A stretch of 64,000 nucleotides of DNA, from NCBI GenBank assembly GCA_913060975.1, contig CAJXVC010000009.1, positions 124,001 to 188,000 of the forward strand, given 5' to 3'. This document shows, one piece after another, positions 56,348 through 64,000 of this stretch. Position numbers and translations under genes: made by a program. The DNA comes from an uncultured Gammaproteobacteria bacterium (lineage in GTDB: Bacteria; Pseudomonadota; Gammaproteobacteria; Pseudomonadales; Pseudohongiellaceae). Below the pieces are notes generated by a model, which did not search any database, had not been told where the DNA came from, and was given only the letters and a program-made list of their open reading frames with translations. Numbering within the stretch: position 1 is the first letter of the stretch; every line of letters starts with the position of its first letter.

Positions 56348-57730
56348 ATGACCACTTTCGCCATTCTCAATCTTGTCCTGTTCGCGGCAATGCTTGGCTT
56401 TCTGTTTCAGCTTGCCAAGACCGAGACCAGTCTCTCGCGGCGAGTGCTGCTTGGCCTGATTGGCGGAACGTTATTTGGTTTCTATCTGCAGTTTGCTTTT
56501 GGTTTCACTCACGAAGTGACCAACCAGACGCTGGAGTGGACTGGCATCATCGCCAACACCTATGTGAATTTGCTGCGCATGATCATCATGCCGCTGATCC
56601 TGATCACCATGATTGCCTCCGTGCTGAAAGTGCAAGAGATCAAGTCGTTAGGCAAGATCGGTGGATCGGTGGTTAGTATTCTGGTCGGCACGACCATGAT
56701 CGCGGCTCTCATTGGTATCTTTATGGCGGTGATCTTCGGCTTGAGTGCTGGCGACCTCGCCAGTGGTGCACGGGAACTGGCCCGCGCCGAAGTGCTGGAA
56801 TCCCGGCAAGGGTCAGTAGCGGATTTGTCTCTACCTGAGTTGCTGGTGAGTTTTATTCCGCGCAATATTTTTTATGACCTGACGGATGCGCGCGACACAT
56901 CCATTATCGCGGTTGTCGTCTTTGGCTTGCTGTTCGGTATAGCTGCCTTGCTGGTTGGTGAAGAAACGCCCAAGCAAGGCGAACGCATTCGTGCTTTTGT
57001 TGACACCACTCAAGCCGTCATCATGCGTCTTGTTAAAATGGTGATCAACCTGACCCCTTACGGTGTACTGGCCTTGATGACTCGTGTCATTGCCACTTCC
57101 GATGGCGACGCCATCGTGACGTTGATCGGCTTTGTCGTCGCATCCTATATCGCGATTGCCTTGATGTTCTGTGTCCATGGTCTGCTCATCGCCATGCTGG
57201 GCATGAATGTGAGAACCTATTTTCAGAAAGTCTGGTCTGTGCTGACCTTTGCCTTCGTTACTCGGAGTTCAGCAGCTACCATTCCGCTGACTATTCGCGC
57301 TCAGATTGAAGAGCTGAATGTGCCGGCACCGATTGCCAACATCGCGGCATCCTTTGGCGCCACGATCGGCCAGAACGGATGCGCGGGTATTTACCCGGCC
57401 ATGTTAGCAGTGATGGTTGCGCCGACGATGGGCGTGGAGATCGATCTGGGCTTTATTACCAGCCTGGTGTTGATCATCGCTATTGGTTCGTTTGGTATTG
57501 CCGGAGTGGGCGGCGGTGCGACGAACGCCGCGCTTGTTGTTCTGCCTGCCATGGGTTTCCCGGTCACAGTCGCTGCGCTGCTCATTTCGATTGAGCCGCT
57601 CATCGACATGGCACGCACCGCACTGAATGTGAATGGAGCCATAACCACAGGTCTGATCACCAATCGTTTTCTGGGCAAGAGTATTGGTGAGCCAGAGAAC
57701 TACAATGAGGCCAGCGCGCAACAGAATTAA
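56348..57730 (+). CDS. tcyP: L-cystine:cation symporter TcyP (YdjN-like)
   Basis: Inner-membrane secondary transporter of the dicarboxylate/amino acid:cation symporter family. 460 aa from ATG 56348, with AAGGAG 8 bp upstream; the longer frame from 56261 lacks a ribosome site. The sequence follows E. coli TcyP closely: LPELLVSFIPRNIFYDLT, LTPYGVLALMTRV, SFGATIGQNGCAGIYPAMLA, AGVGGGATNAALVVLPAMGF and ISIEPLIDMARTALNVNG. The substrate assignment rests on these family motifs. Confidence 0.9.
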   Translation: MTTFAILNLVLFAAMLGFLFQLAKTETSLSRRVLLGLIGGTLFGFYLQFAFGFTHEVTNQTLEWTGIIANTYVNLLRMIIMPLILITMIASVLKVQEIKSLGKIGGSVVSILVGTTMIAALIGIFMAVIFGLSAGDLASGARELARAEVLESRQGSVADLSLPELLVSFIPRNIFYDLTDARDTSIIAVVVFGLLFGIAALLVGEETPKQGERIRAFVDTTQAVIMRLVKMVINLTPYGVLALMTRVIATSDGDAIVTLIGFVVASYIAIALMFCVHGLLIAMLGMNVRTYFQKVWSVLTFAFVTRSSAATIPLTIRAQIEELNVPAPIANIAASFGATIGQNGCAGIYPAMLAVMVAPTMGVEIDLGFITSLVLIIAIGSFGIAGVGGGATNAALVVLPAMGFPVTVAALLISIEPLIDMARTALNVNGAITTGLITNRFLGKSIGEPENYNEASAQQN

Positions 57731-57758
57731 AGCGTAAACATTATCAATCGTACCGTGT

Positions 57759-57779
57759 GTTGTCCGCCCGGCGGGCAAC
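57759..57779 (+). terminator. Hairpin after tcyP, no U-tract
   Basis: GTTGTCCGC (57759-57767), loop CCG, GCGGGCAAC (57771-57779), one G-T wobble. GC-rich, 28 bp after the tcyP stop. No T-run follows, so it is an uncertain terminator. Confidence 0.45.
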
Positions 57780-57814
57780 GCACTTGCTTTGCAATGGCAA
57801 GGTAAACTGTCGCC

Positions 57815-59320
57815 ATGACCCGAGCCTCACTTCGTGAACGCCGCAGTCAGCATTCACGTCAGCGCACTTCCAGGCGCAGTCTTTTTCAGTCCTTGGGAGA
57901 ATCGGCTCCGAAGCTTGTAGTCGCCAAAGGTCGCATGGGTCAACATGGCGACAGTTACTTCCGCTCACTCCCATTCATTCGGTCTCGTCCCGCTCTCTTT
58001 ATTGCCTGTATTTTTCTGTTGATTGTTGCGATCCCGCTGGTGAGTGTCGTTGAGTCCGGCATGGCGCGCAGCAATGGCGATCTTTTCTCCTTCTCATTCA
58101 GTCTGTTCACGATCTTTTGGATGCTGGGTTGGTCCGTAGGTATTGCTATTTTTGCGTTGATAATACTGTTGGTGGCGGTAGGCCGCGAAGTCGTGCTGGT
58201 CCGCGAAGGTGATTTATTTATCTACTTTGGATTGCCCTTTCTGGCAATCGGTGGGCAATATTCTGGCGCGCTACTAAGGCATTTTCGACAGGAGGAGGCT
58301 GTCACTGATAGTGGCAGTGATCGTCATAGTGAAAATGAAAATGAAAATGAAAATGAAAGTGAAAGTGAAAGTGAAAGTGAAACTGAAAAGAGAATTGGAA
58401 TTGGGAATGACAGTGGCGCTGAACAAGCAACAGGCAATGCTGGCAAGCGCGAGAACAATCGCAGCGGCCACAAGTGGCGCGGTGACCATCTCGCTTTTGA
58501 TTATGCCGGCTACCCGATACGATTTGGGTCAGCCATCACCGATGTCGAAGCTGATGAAATCATTACTGCTTTACAGGCACAGTTTCCCAACCACGCTGAC
58601 CCGCTACCGGCAGACATTCAGTCCATCAATACAATGGCCGCCGAGCGCGATTCCGAGGTCGTACTAACTCAGAAGTCGGAAGCCAGTCGCGGCAGCGCTT
58701 CAGTACAGGAAGCAGCGCGACCTGGCCCGGGTCTGCGCTCCCGGTCAGCTCTGGCCCTGATTGCCGCCAATCTGATTCCGGTGTTCGGTGTGCTGTTTCT
58801 CGACTGGCAAATAATGCAAGTGATGTTGTTGTTCTGGGCCGAGAGCGCGGTTATTGGCTTTTACAATGTCGTTAAGATGGTGAAGATTGCCGGACTACTC
58901 GCGATCTTTTACGGCTTGTTTTTCATCGGCCACTACGGCGCATTCATGGCCGGTCATCTGTTGTTCATCTACACATTGTTCGGCGATGCGGCGGCAGGCA
59001 ATGAAAATAGTCAGATGACACAAGTGCTGAACGACTTTATGTACCTGGCGCCAGCAGTTGCTGGATCCTTCATCAGTCACGGTGTGTCGTACTTCAGCAA
59101 TTTTCTTGGTCGTTGTGAATATCAAGGCCGAGGAATTAACAAACAGATGAGCCAGCCATACAAACGCATTATCGTCATGCACATAACAATTATTCTGGGT
59201 GGGTTTATGGTTGCGGCGCTCGACTCAACATTGCCGGCGTTACTACTTCTGGTAGTGCTAAAGCTCGCTGTAGATTTGCACAGCCACCTGAAGGAACACG
59301 GGGAAGTGGCTACTGACTAA
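57815..59320 (+). CDS. DUF6498-like membrane protein with an Asn-Glu/Ser-Glu repeat tract
   Basis: 501 aa. The N-terminal 55 residues are Arg/Ser-rich and cytoplasmic. Two membrane helices (about 61-80 and 95-127) precede a polar region (about 160-300). That region holds an alternating Asn-Glu then Ser-Glu tract encoded by six-base repeats. The C-terminal half has about five helices, with LLFWAESAVIGFYNVVKM and FFIGHYGAFMAGHLLFIYTL, the pattern of DUF6498. Function is unknown. Its last 11 bases overlap the convergent secreted-protein gene. The N-terminal part may be a separate fused module. Confidence 0.75.
   Translation: MTRASLRERRSQHSRQRTSRRSLFQSLGESAPKLVVAKGRMGQHGDSYFRSLPFIRSRPALFIACIFLLIVAIPLVSVVESGMARSNGDLFSFSFSLFTIFWMLGWSVGIAIFALIILLVAVGREVVLVREGDLFIYFGLPFLAIGGQYSGALLRHFRQEEAVTDSGSDRHSENENENENESESESESETEKRIGIGNDSGAEQATGNAGKRENNRSGHKWRGDHLAFDYAGYPIRFGSAITDVEADEIITALQAQFPNHADPLPADIQSINTMAAERDSEVVLTQKSEASRGSASVQEAARPGPGLRSRSALALIAANLIPVFGVLFLDWQIMQVMLLFWAESAVIGFYNVVKMVKIAGLLAIFYGLFFIGHYGAFMAGHLLFIYTLFGDAAAGNENSQMTQVLNDFMYLAPAVAGSFISHGVSYFSNFLGRCEYQGRGINKQMSQPYKRIIVMHITIILGGFMVAALDSTLPALLLLVVLKLAVDLHSHLKEHGEVATD
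58331..58388 (+). repeat. Hexanucleotide tandem repeats inside a coding region
   Basis: About four units of GAAAAT followed by about four of GAAAGT. They encode (Asn-Glu)n then (Ser-Glu)n. Because the unit is six bases, gain or loss changes protein length without a frameshift. Confidence 0.9.
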
Positions 59321-60023
59321 TCATGGCGCGAATACGCGCTTTGAATTCGTCGGCTGACAGTGGTTGTTGTTGAGATTGTTGAGGGTGTTGAGAGAGTGCG
59401 CTTTGATCCGTCACCACGCCACTGGCAGTATCGCCGCTGCCACTCTTCAGTTGCTGTGGTCTACGAATCAACATGGGCACATTGGCGGCTGACTGGATTT
59501 CCATCACAGGCTGACGACTATTGGTACGCATCTGTTGCTGGCCATCTTCTTCGACAATCAGATAGTGGCCTTGCGACCAGCCCAGCAAAGGATTAAGCAA
59601 ATTCTCACTGGTGGACTCGACGAAATATATGCCGTGCTCACCTGCCGCGGGAATAGTTGAACCACTGATCTCCACGATCTGGCCATTGAATTGCCCGCCG
59701 GTAAAACGCAGCTCCAGTGTGGCGCCGGGGCTGGCACCTTTAATAACATCAAGCACGTTAAAAGTGACGTAAGTATGAATCAGCCCGCTGGCGGCTTCCC
59801 GGCGCACGTTGTGCTCGATCACCTCGCCTTCGAAAACCAGCTCCGCCTCGGCGGCGACCTCATCGATAGCCATGCCGACGAGCGTCGTTGCCGATACGGG
59901 TAACGAGAGAAAAGAGATAATCGAGAGAAATGAGAGAAACAACAAGCCGGCTACAGCAGGGCTCAATGCCAGTCCGCTTATCGAACAGTCTGTTCTGAAA
60001 CTTGTGCTGTGCGCTGCTGTCAT
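59310..60023 (-). CDS. Secreted protein of unknown function
   Basis: 237 aa. A signal peptide (hydrophobic core about 25-41, ending PVSATT) is followed by a beta-rich domain: TLVGMAIDEVAAEAELVFEG, YVTFNVLDVIKG and LELRFTGGQFNGQIVEISG. The C-terminal third is Gln/Ser-rich and low in complexity. I do not recognise a named family, although the beta-strand pattern recalls proteins of exported or sortase-like systems that carry a GEVI domain. It overlaps the convergent DUF6498-like gene by 11 bp. Confidence 0.7.
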   Translation of the reverse strand: MTAAHSTSFRTDCSISGLALSPAVAGLLFLSFLSIISFLSLPVSATTLVGMAIDEVAAEAELVFEGEVIEHNVRREAASGLIHTYVTFNVLDVIKGASPGATLELRFTGGQFNGQIVEISGSTIPAAGEHGIYFVESTSENLLNPLLGWSQGHYLIVEEDGQQQMRTNSRQPVMEIQSAANVPMLIRRPQQLKSGSGDTASGVVTDQSALSQHPQQSQQQPLSADEFKARIRAMISQ

Positions 60024-60384
60024 GGTTTGACTCGTGCGAGTGAATGGTCCGATGTCGCAGTATAAATCAGGCAGTGGCGCAGAAGAAGGTCGCTCTGAGA
60101 ACCAGCGCTGATACAGAGCACTGATGGAGACTTATCGACTATTACTGCCAAAACTGCCGAATCATGCCTTGCACACTACCCCGAAGCGGCTGAATGGATT
60201 CTGAATGCTCCGATTCAAACACGCTCAATCACCCGCAAAAGCAACACAATGAGTCTGAAAGTAACGGATTGCGGGCAATTCAGCGCTGAGCTTCCTAACA
60301 CACTAGTATCGGGGCCAACCTGATAGTATTCTCGGGCCTTCCTGATCACTTTCGTCCTGTTGCGTCTCAAAGACCCACAATTCA
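60024..60384. other. Intergenic region upstream of the SulP gene
   Basis: About 360 bp between divergent genes. It holds a two-copy direct repeat near its right end (listed separately). No convincing -35/-10 pair, CRP consensus or terminator was found. Confidence 0.55.
60312..60346. promoter_or_regulatory. Direct repeats upstream of the SulP gene
   Basis: GGGCCAACCTGAT (60312-60324) and GGGCCTTCCTGAT (60334-60346) differ at two central bases and are 22 bp apart, two helical turns. They end 38 bp before the ATG and could bind a tandem regulator. Confidence 0.4.
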
Positions 60385-62562
60385 ATGCAGTCACGCTACC
60401 TCGCCAATATTCTCTCCGGCAGTCTTATCGCACTGGTGAATATTTCCGTGGCTGTGTCAGTGGCGGCACTGCTCTTTGCCCAGGTCGATCCGCGCCTGAT
60501 GGTACCGGGTATCGCAGTCTTGTTGGTCGGTACTTTGATCACTGGCCTGGGTGGCACACTATTTTCTGATTTCAAATCCATCATCTGTTCACCGCGCAAT
60601 GGCCTGGTGCCCGTGTTCGCGGTCATGGTGGGCAGTATCTATTCCAGTTTCGGGTCGCAATACTCGCTGGGTGCCGAAGCCACCATCATCATGGCCATCA
60701 TGGTAACTACGGTTATCACCGGGTTGTTTCTGTTACTGATTGGCCGCATGAAATTGGGCAATCTGGTGCGCTATATCCCGTACCCAGTCACTGGCGGTTT
60801 CTTTGCCGGTATCGGTTACATCTTCGTGCAGGGCGGGATGACAGTCGCCAGTGGTAGTGAGCCGACTTTGTTTTCTGTGTTTGATACCGAATTCATCCAA
60901 CTCATTGCCCCGGCCATGTTGCTGGCCTTTTGCCTCATCATCGGCAAGTTGTTTGGCGACAATCATCTGTCCGTACCGGGCATTCTGCTGTTTGCCATCG
61001 TTATTTTCTATGCTGTGCTGGCGCTGAGTGGCGTTAGCCGCGAAGAAGCGGCTGCCAGCGGCTTGTTGCCCAGCATCGAGTCGACAGGCAATCTGTTCCC
61101 GGTTTTTCATCTGGATTATCTTGAGGCCGTCAGCTGGATTGCAATTTCGGATCAGCTTGGCGGTATCGTGGTTGTCGCCTTGCTCTGCGCCATGATGCTG
61201 TTACTGGATGTCTCCGGTATTGAGCTGATCGCGCGTCGCGACCTCAAGCCCGACCATGAATTACAAGTCATGGGCGTCACCAATATCGTTAACAGTTTGT
61301 TCGGCGGCTTCCCCGGTGTTCACGATGCCTCAGACACCGCATTAGTCGAACGTCTGGGCGGCAGGGATCGTCTCACTGGTTTCGTCTACTGTGCCCTCGT
61401 GCTGGCAGCCATTCTTGCTGGTGCCGAGTTCATGGAGTTGGTGCCTACTTTTATTCTGGGCGGATTGCTGATCTATGTGGGGCTGGAATTCTTGATCGAC
61501 TGGATCTGGAAGTCGCGCAATGAATTACCGCTGTCCGACTATGTCGTCGTCGTCCTGATTCTGATTGTCATTATCTTTTCTGACATTCTGCAGGGCGTCA
61601 CCTTTGGCTTCTTCGTCGCTGTCATTCTGTTTGTCATCAACTATTCACAGTTGAGCGTCATCAAGATTGAAACCAATGGTAGCGACCACGCCAGCAATGT
61701 TGATCGCGATCTGGAAACCCGGGAACTGCTCAATCAGGAAGGCAAGCGCATCCTTATCCTGATGTTGCAGGGTTTTATCTTCTTCGGTACAGCAGACAAA
61801 CTGATTTCCGCGATTCGCCAGCGCATGGATAACCGGGAAGAAGGGCGTTTTGATTTTCTGGTACTGGATTTTCATCATGTCAGCCAGCTTGATACTTCGG
61901 CCATTGTTTCCTTTGCCAAGTTGGCGCAACTCAGCGATCAAAAGAACTTTCACATTCTGATCAGCGGCGCCGACGAGCAGTCCATCAAACAGCTGGTACG
62001 GCACGGATTCTTTACACTGGGCACGCAGCCACAAGAACGCATCTACAAGGATCATATTGATACTGCTGTAGACTGGTGCGAACGACGCATCCTGGCCGAT
62101 ATGAGCCGCAGCGACGAAGACTATACGCTGGAACTCAGAGACGTGATCAGCCGCATTGCCTATGCCGAGGAAGACATCGATGCGCTAATGAATTTCTTTG
62201 TGGTGGAAAGCCGCAGCGAAGGCGAGTACCTGTTTCGTGAAGGTGACAAGGGCGAAAGCCTCTATTTCGTCGGTTCCGGCACGGTGGTTGTGGTGATGCA
62301 GCTACCGCAGCACTCCGAACGCATTCTGCGCAAATTCAAGGCTGGGGCCATTCTTGGCGAGATGGCGATCTACACAGGCGAGAACCGCACCGCCAGCGTC
62401 CGCATAGAAAAGGACGCCACACTGTTCCGTCTTGATCAGTCAGCACTGGACACTATGGCGCGCAAGTATCCAGCATCGACCTCGGCGCTGCACACTTATA
62501 TTGTGCGTATCATGTCTGAGCGGCTGGGCAGGGCGAATCGCAATTTGAGTCGTTACATCTAG
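60385..62562 (+). CDS. SulP/SLC26 transporter with STAS and cyclic-nucleotide-binding domains
   Basis: 725 aa. About 400 residues of membrane domain (GMRLLDVSG-type region LLCAMMLLLDVSGIELIARR, and VRYIPYPVTGGFFAGIGYIF) form a SulP-family anion transporter. A STAS domain follows (about 440-555; phosphorylatable Ser region VSQLDTSAIVSFAKL). The C-terminal cNMP-binding domain (about 590-715) has the phosphate-binding cassette GEMAIYTGENRTASV with the expected Glu and Arg. So transport is probably gated by cAMP. The anion carried is not predictable. No Shine-Dalgarno is evident before the ATG. Confidence 0.9.
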   Translation: MQSRYLANILSGSLIALVNISVAVSVAALLFAQVDPRLMVPGIAVLLVGTLITGLGGTLFSDFKSIICSPRNGLVPVFAVMVGSIYSSFGSQYSLGAEATIIMAIMVTTVITGLFLLLIGRMKLGNLVRYIPYPVTGGFFAGIGYIFVQGGMTVASGSEPTLFSVFDTEFIQLIAPAMLLAFCLIIGKLFGDNHLSVPGILLFAIVIFYAVLALSGVSREEAAASGLLPSIESTGNLFPVFHLDYLEAVSWIAISDQLGGIVVVALLCAMMLLLDVSGIELIARRDLKPDHELQVMGVTNIVNSLFGGFPGVHDASDTALVERLGGRDRLTGFVYCALVLAAILAGAEFMELVPTFILGGLLIYVGLEFLIDWIWKSRNELPLSDYVVVVLILIVIIFSDILQGVTFGFFVAVILFVINYSQLSVIKIETNGSDHASNVDRDLETRELLNQEGKRILILMLQGFIFFGTADKLISAIRQRMDNREEGRFDFLVLDFHHVSQLDTSAIVSFAKLAQLSDQKNFHILISGADEQSIKQLVRHGFFTLGTQPQERIYKDHIDTAVDWCERRILADMSRSDEDYTLELRDVISRIAYAEEDIDALMNFFVVESRSEGEYLFREGDKGESLYFVGSGTVVVVMQLPQHSERILRKFKAGAILGEMAIYTGENRTASVRIEKDATLFRLDQSALDTMARKYPASTSALHTYIVRIMSERLGRANRNLSRYI

Positions 62563-62979
62563 TTAACAGGCCATTCAACGGCAGGGCATTTAACGACGGG
62601 GCATTTAACGAGAGTGCATTGCATTTGAATCTGCCCGGCTGATGACGATAGGCGAAGCTTCCGCCCGATTTGTCTGATCGGCAAGCTCACAACCGCGCAG
62701 TTGCTGGCTCGCTTACTTGTCTCATATCTCAAAAACCCTAATAAATTCCATAGTATAGAACCCTTGATATGGGGCATAGGGGGAAACCCACTATCTGGAA
62801 ACTGGGACCCCGCTAACATTGTTTTGCGAGTTGGCTTGCTTTGTTTTTTAAAATCAACCGGATATCAGGAAAGATTGTTCCAATTGAAAGACATAGCGTC
62901 TACACTGACTTAACCCGCTAAAACAAAGGGAGCATGCTCCCTATACAAATGTTAAGTATGTCTAATCGAGATATTGCCA
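62563..62979. other. Junction between core genome and AT-rich island
   Basis: About 415 bp. The left part has degenerate tandem repeats (listed separately). From about 62720 the sequence turns AT-rich. A 70-codon frame at 62701-62913 has no ribosome site and is not called. No tRNA or att-like repeat is seen. Confidence 0.55.
62565..62616. repeat. Degenerate 16-17-bp tandem repeat after the SulP gene
   Basis: Three units of about 16-17 bp containing GGGCATTTAACGA or close variants (first unit CCATTCAACG), directly after the SulP stop. They are followed by a duplicated GCATT. Confidence 0.6.
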
Positions 62980-63666
62980 ATGGAAAGCTCTGACAGCACC
63001 CCGGACTTAATCAGCGTCGTACTTGATTCAAGCTTCAATCTCTCAGTTGACCTCAATGGCTACTTTGTGGCCCTGCTCTTGATTTTGGCCATATTAGGTG
63101 TATTTGCCTACGGAAAATTTGTTAATAACTGGAAACTAAAGTCGTTTGATATAGATGAGACAGAATTTGGTATCGGCAATCACAAAGTCAAATTGAAACC
63201 AAATTTGTTGGACCGCCAGATCGCATATCAAGTATGGATAGAATTAAGCACGCGAAAAATTGGCTTAGAAATAGATCTCGAGGATGACGTTGTTTATGAA
63301 ATTTATGATTCTTGGTACAGCTTTTTCGCAATCACTAGAGAATTACTCAAAGATGTGCCCGTTAGTAAATTCAAGCGTGCCGATACAGAGAAAATTATTA
63401 GATTAACGATAGATATCTTAAATGATGGGCTAAGGCCACATCTAACAAAATGGCAATCTAGATTCAGGAAATGGTACGAGAATGCCCTTAAGAATGATGA
63501 AAACTTAGTAGCAAATCCACAAGATATTCAAAAACAATTCCCACAGTTTGAAGATTTAGAAAAAGACCTTTTAAGAGTTAATGCGCACTTAATCAACTAT
63601 AGAAGAAAAATGTACGAAATAATATCTGGGCTTGAATCCAGCGCCCAGGAAGGAGCAAAAGATTGA
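62980..63666 (+). CDS. One-helix membrane protein, coupled to a TIR gene (putative defence effector)
   Basis: 228 aa from ATG 62980 (MESSDSTPDL); an in-frame TTG two codons earlier is less likely. One membrane helix lies near residues 27-45 (YFVALLLILAILGVFAYGKF). The remaining 180 residues are cytoplasmic and largely helical (LLDRQIAYQVWIELSTRKIG, SWYSFFAITRELLKDVPVS, LRPHLTKWQSRFRKWYENAL). I do not recognise a family, and see no macro, SIR2 or nuclease motif. The gene is AT-rich (22 G+C of 60 at 63301-63360) and overlaps the next gene by 4 bp, so they form one unit. Confidence 0.8.
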   Translation: MESSDSTPDLISVVLDSSFNLSVDLNGYFVALLLILAILGVFAYGKFVNNWKLKSFDIDETEFGIGNHKVKLKPNLLDRQIAYQVWIELSTRKIGLEIDLEDDVVYEIYDSWYSFFAITRELLKDVPVSKFKRADTEKIIRLTIDILNDGLRPHLTKWQSRFRKWYENALKNDENLVANPQDIQKQFPQFEDLEKDLLRVNAHLINYRRKMYEIISGLESSAQEGAKD

Positions 63667-64000
63667 GAAAGGTTTTTATCAGCTACCATCATAAGAACGA
63701 GCAATATATTAAAGAAGACTTGCTCCAATTTAATTATATACACGATATTTTCGAAGATTGCTCAGTCAGCACAGGAGATATCGACGATACATTAGAGCCG
63801 CAACAAATTCGGCAAACAATAAGACGCAACTACTTAAGTGGATCTACAGTGTTATTGTTAATCGTTGGGCAAGAGACTAGATATCGGAAACATGTAGACT
63901 GGGAGTTATATTCGAGCATGTACAATGGCCCAAAATTTGGTAAATCAGGAGTAGTTGTATTACATGCCCCTATTTGTGAGTCTGAGTTCTTTACCGCACC
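63663..64000 (+). CDS. ThsB-like TIR-domain protein (DUF1863/MTH538 type), cut by window edge
   Basis: 112 codons visible, 3' end outside. TTG start overlapping the previous stop (TTGA), with AGGAG (63651-63655) 7 bp upstream. It begins MRKVFISYHHKNEQYIKEDL, the hallmark of the DUF1863 TIR-like family. VLLLIVGQETRYRKHVDWEL follows, whose Glu in the WEL motif is a plausible catalytic residue. Proteins of this family act as the phage-sensing, NAD-derived-signal-making ThsB of Thoeris defence. The coupling to a membrane protein suggests that protein is the effector. AT-rich. Confidence 0.88.
   Translation, partial: MRKVFISYHHKNEQYIKEDLLQFNYIHDIFEDCSVSTGDIDDTLEPQQIRQTIRRNYLSGSTVLLLIVGQETRYRKHVDWELYSSMYNGPKFGKSGVVVLHAPICESEFFTA

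Noticed and set aside
62701-62913. 70-codon frame at the island edge
   Set aside because: No ribosome site and no recognisable sequence; it spans the composition break.

Overview
The window looks like a chromosome segment of a free-living gammaproteobacterium related to the Pseudomonadales/Cellvibrionales. Gene order supports this: tsaE-amiB-mutL-miaA-hfq-hflX-hflK-hflC-DUF2065-hisZ-purA and tRNA-Leu-rnr-rlmB-rpsF-rpsR-(DUF2232-like)-rplI-dnaB-alr both follow the Pseudomonas-type order. Other pointers are a MutL with a Pseudomonas-like endonuclease motif and a PA2779/PA2778-type pair. The species cannot be named from the sequence alone. Most genes are moderately GC-rich; two blocks (about 32.1-34.0 kb and from about 62.7 kb to the right edge) are visibly AT-rich and look acquired.

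Layout. (1) 1-11.7 kb: housekeeping superoperon for tRNA modification (TsaE, MiaA), cell-wall amidase, mismatch repair, Hfq, HflX/K/C, HisZ and PurA, with a strong intrinsic terminator after hflC. (2) 11.7-34.3 kb: an accessory block sitting between purA and tRNA-Leu, which are neighbours in Pseudomonas. It holds a REP-associated-type transposase, a cluster of eight signalling genes (PAS histidine kinases, a FixJ-like regulator, a REC-EAL-GAF-GGDEF protein, a REC-adenylate cyclase), a PA2779/PA2778/MscS group, a DUF502 protein, an AT-rich TPR-SGNH gene and a run of six tandem hairpins. (3) 34.3-44.8 kb: tRNA-Leu(CAG), RNase R, RlmB, ribosomal proteins S6, S18 and L9, DnaB, alanine racemase and RadA. 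(4) 44.8-62.6 kb: mixed metabolism and envelope genes (YegP-like, MetY, a LysR regulator, a nitronate monooxygenase fusion, an M20 peptidase, an ABC-2 exporter, a secreted MORN protein, a NemR-like TetR regulator with two matching operators, MlaA, a cupin, TcyP, a DUF6498-like membrane protein, and a SulP-STAS-cNMP transporter). (5) 62.7 kb to the end: an AT-rich, translationally coupled pair, a one-helix membrane protein plus a ThsB-like TIR (DUF1863) protein that runs off the window. This is the best candidate for an incompletely described defence system.

How genes connect. cAMP is a likely thread: a class III cyclase gene (22.7-23.8 kb), a perfect-consensus CRP box in front of a hybrid kinase gene (26.26 kb) and a SulP transporter with a cyclic-nucleotide-binding domain (60.4-62.6 kb). 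Cyclic-di-GMP turnover is represented by one protein with an intact EAL domain and a degenerate GGDEF. All functional links are inferred from sequence and position only.
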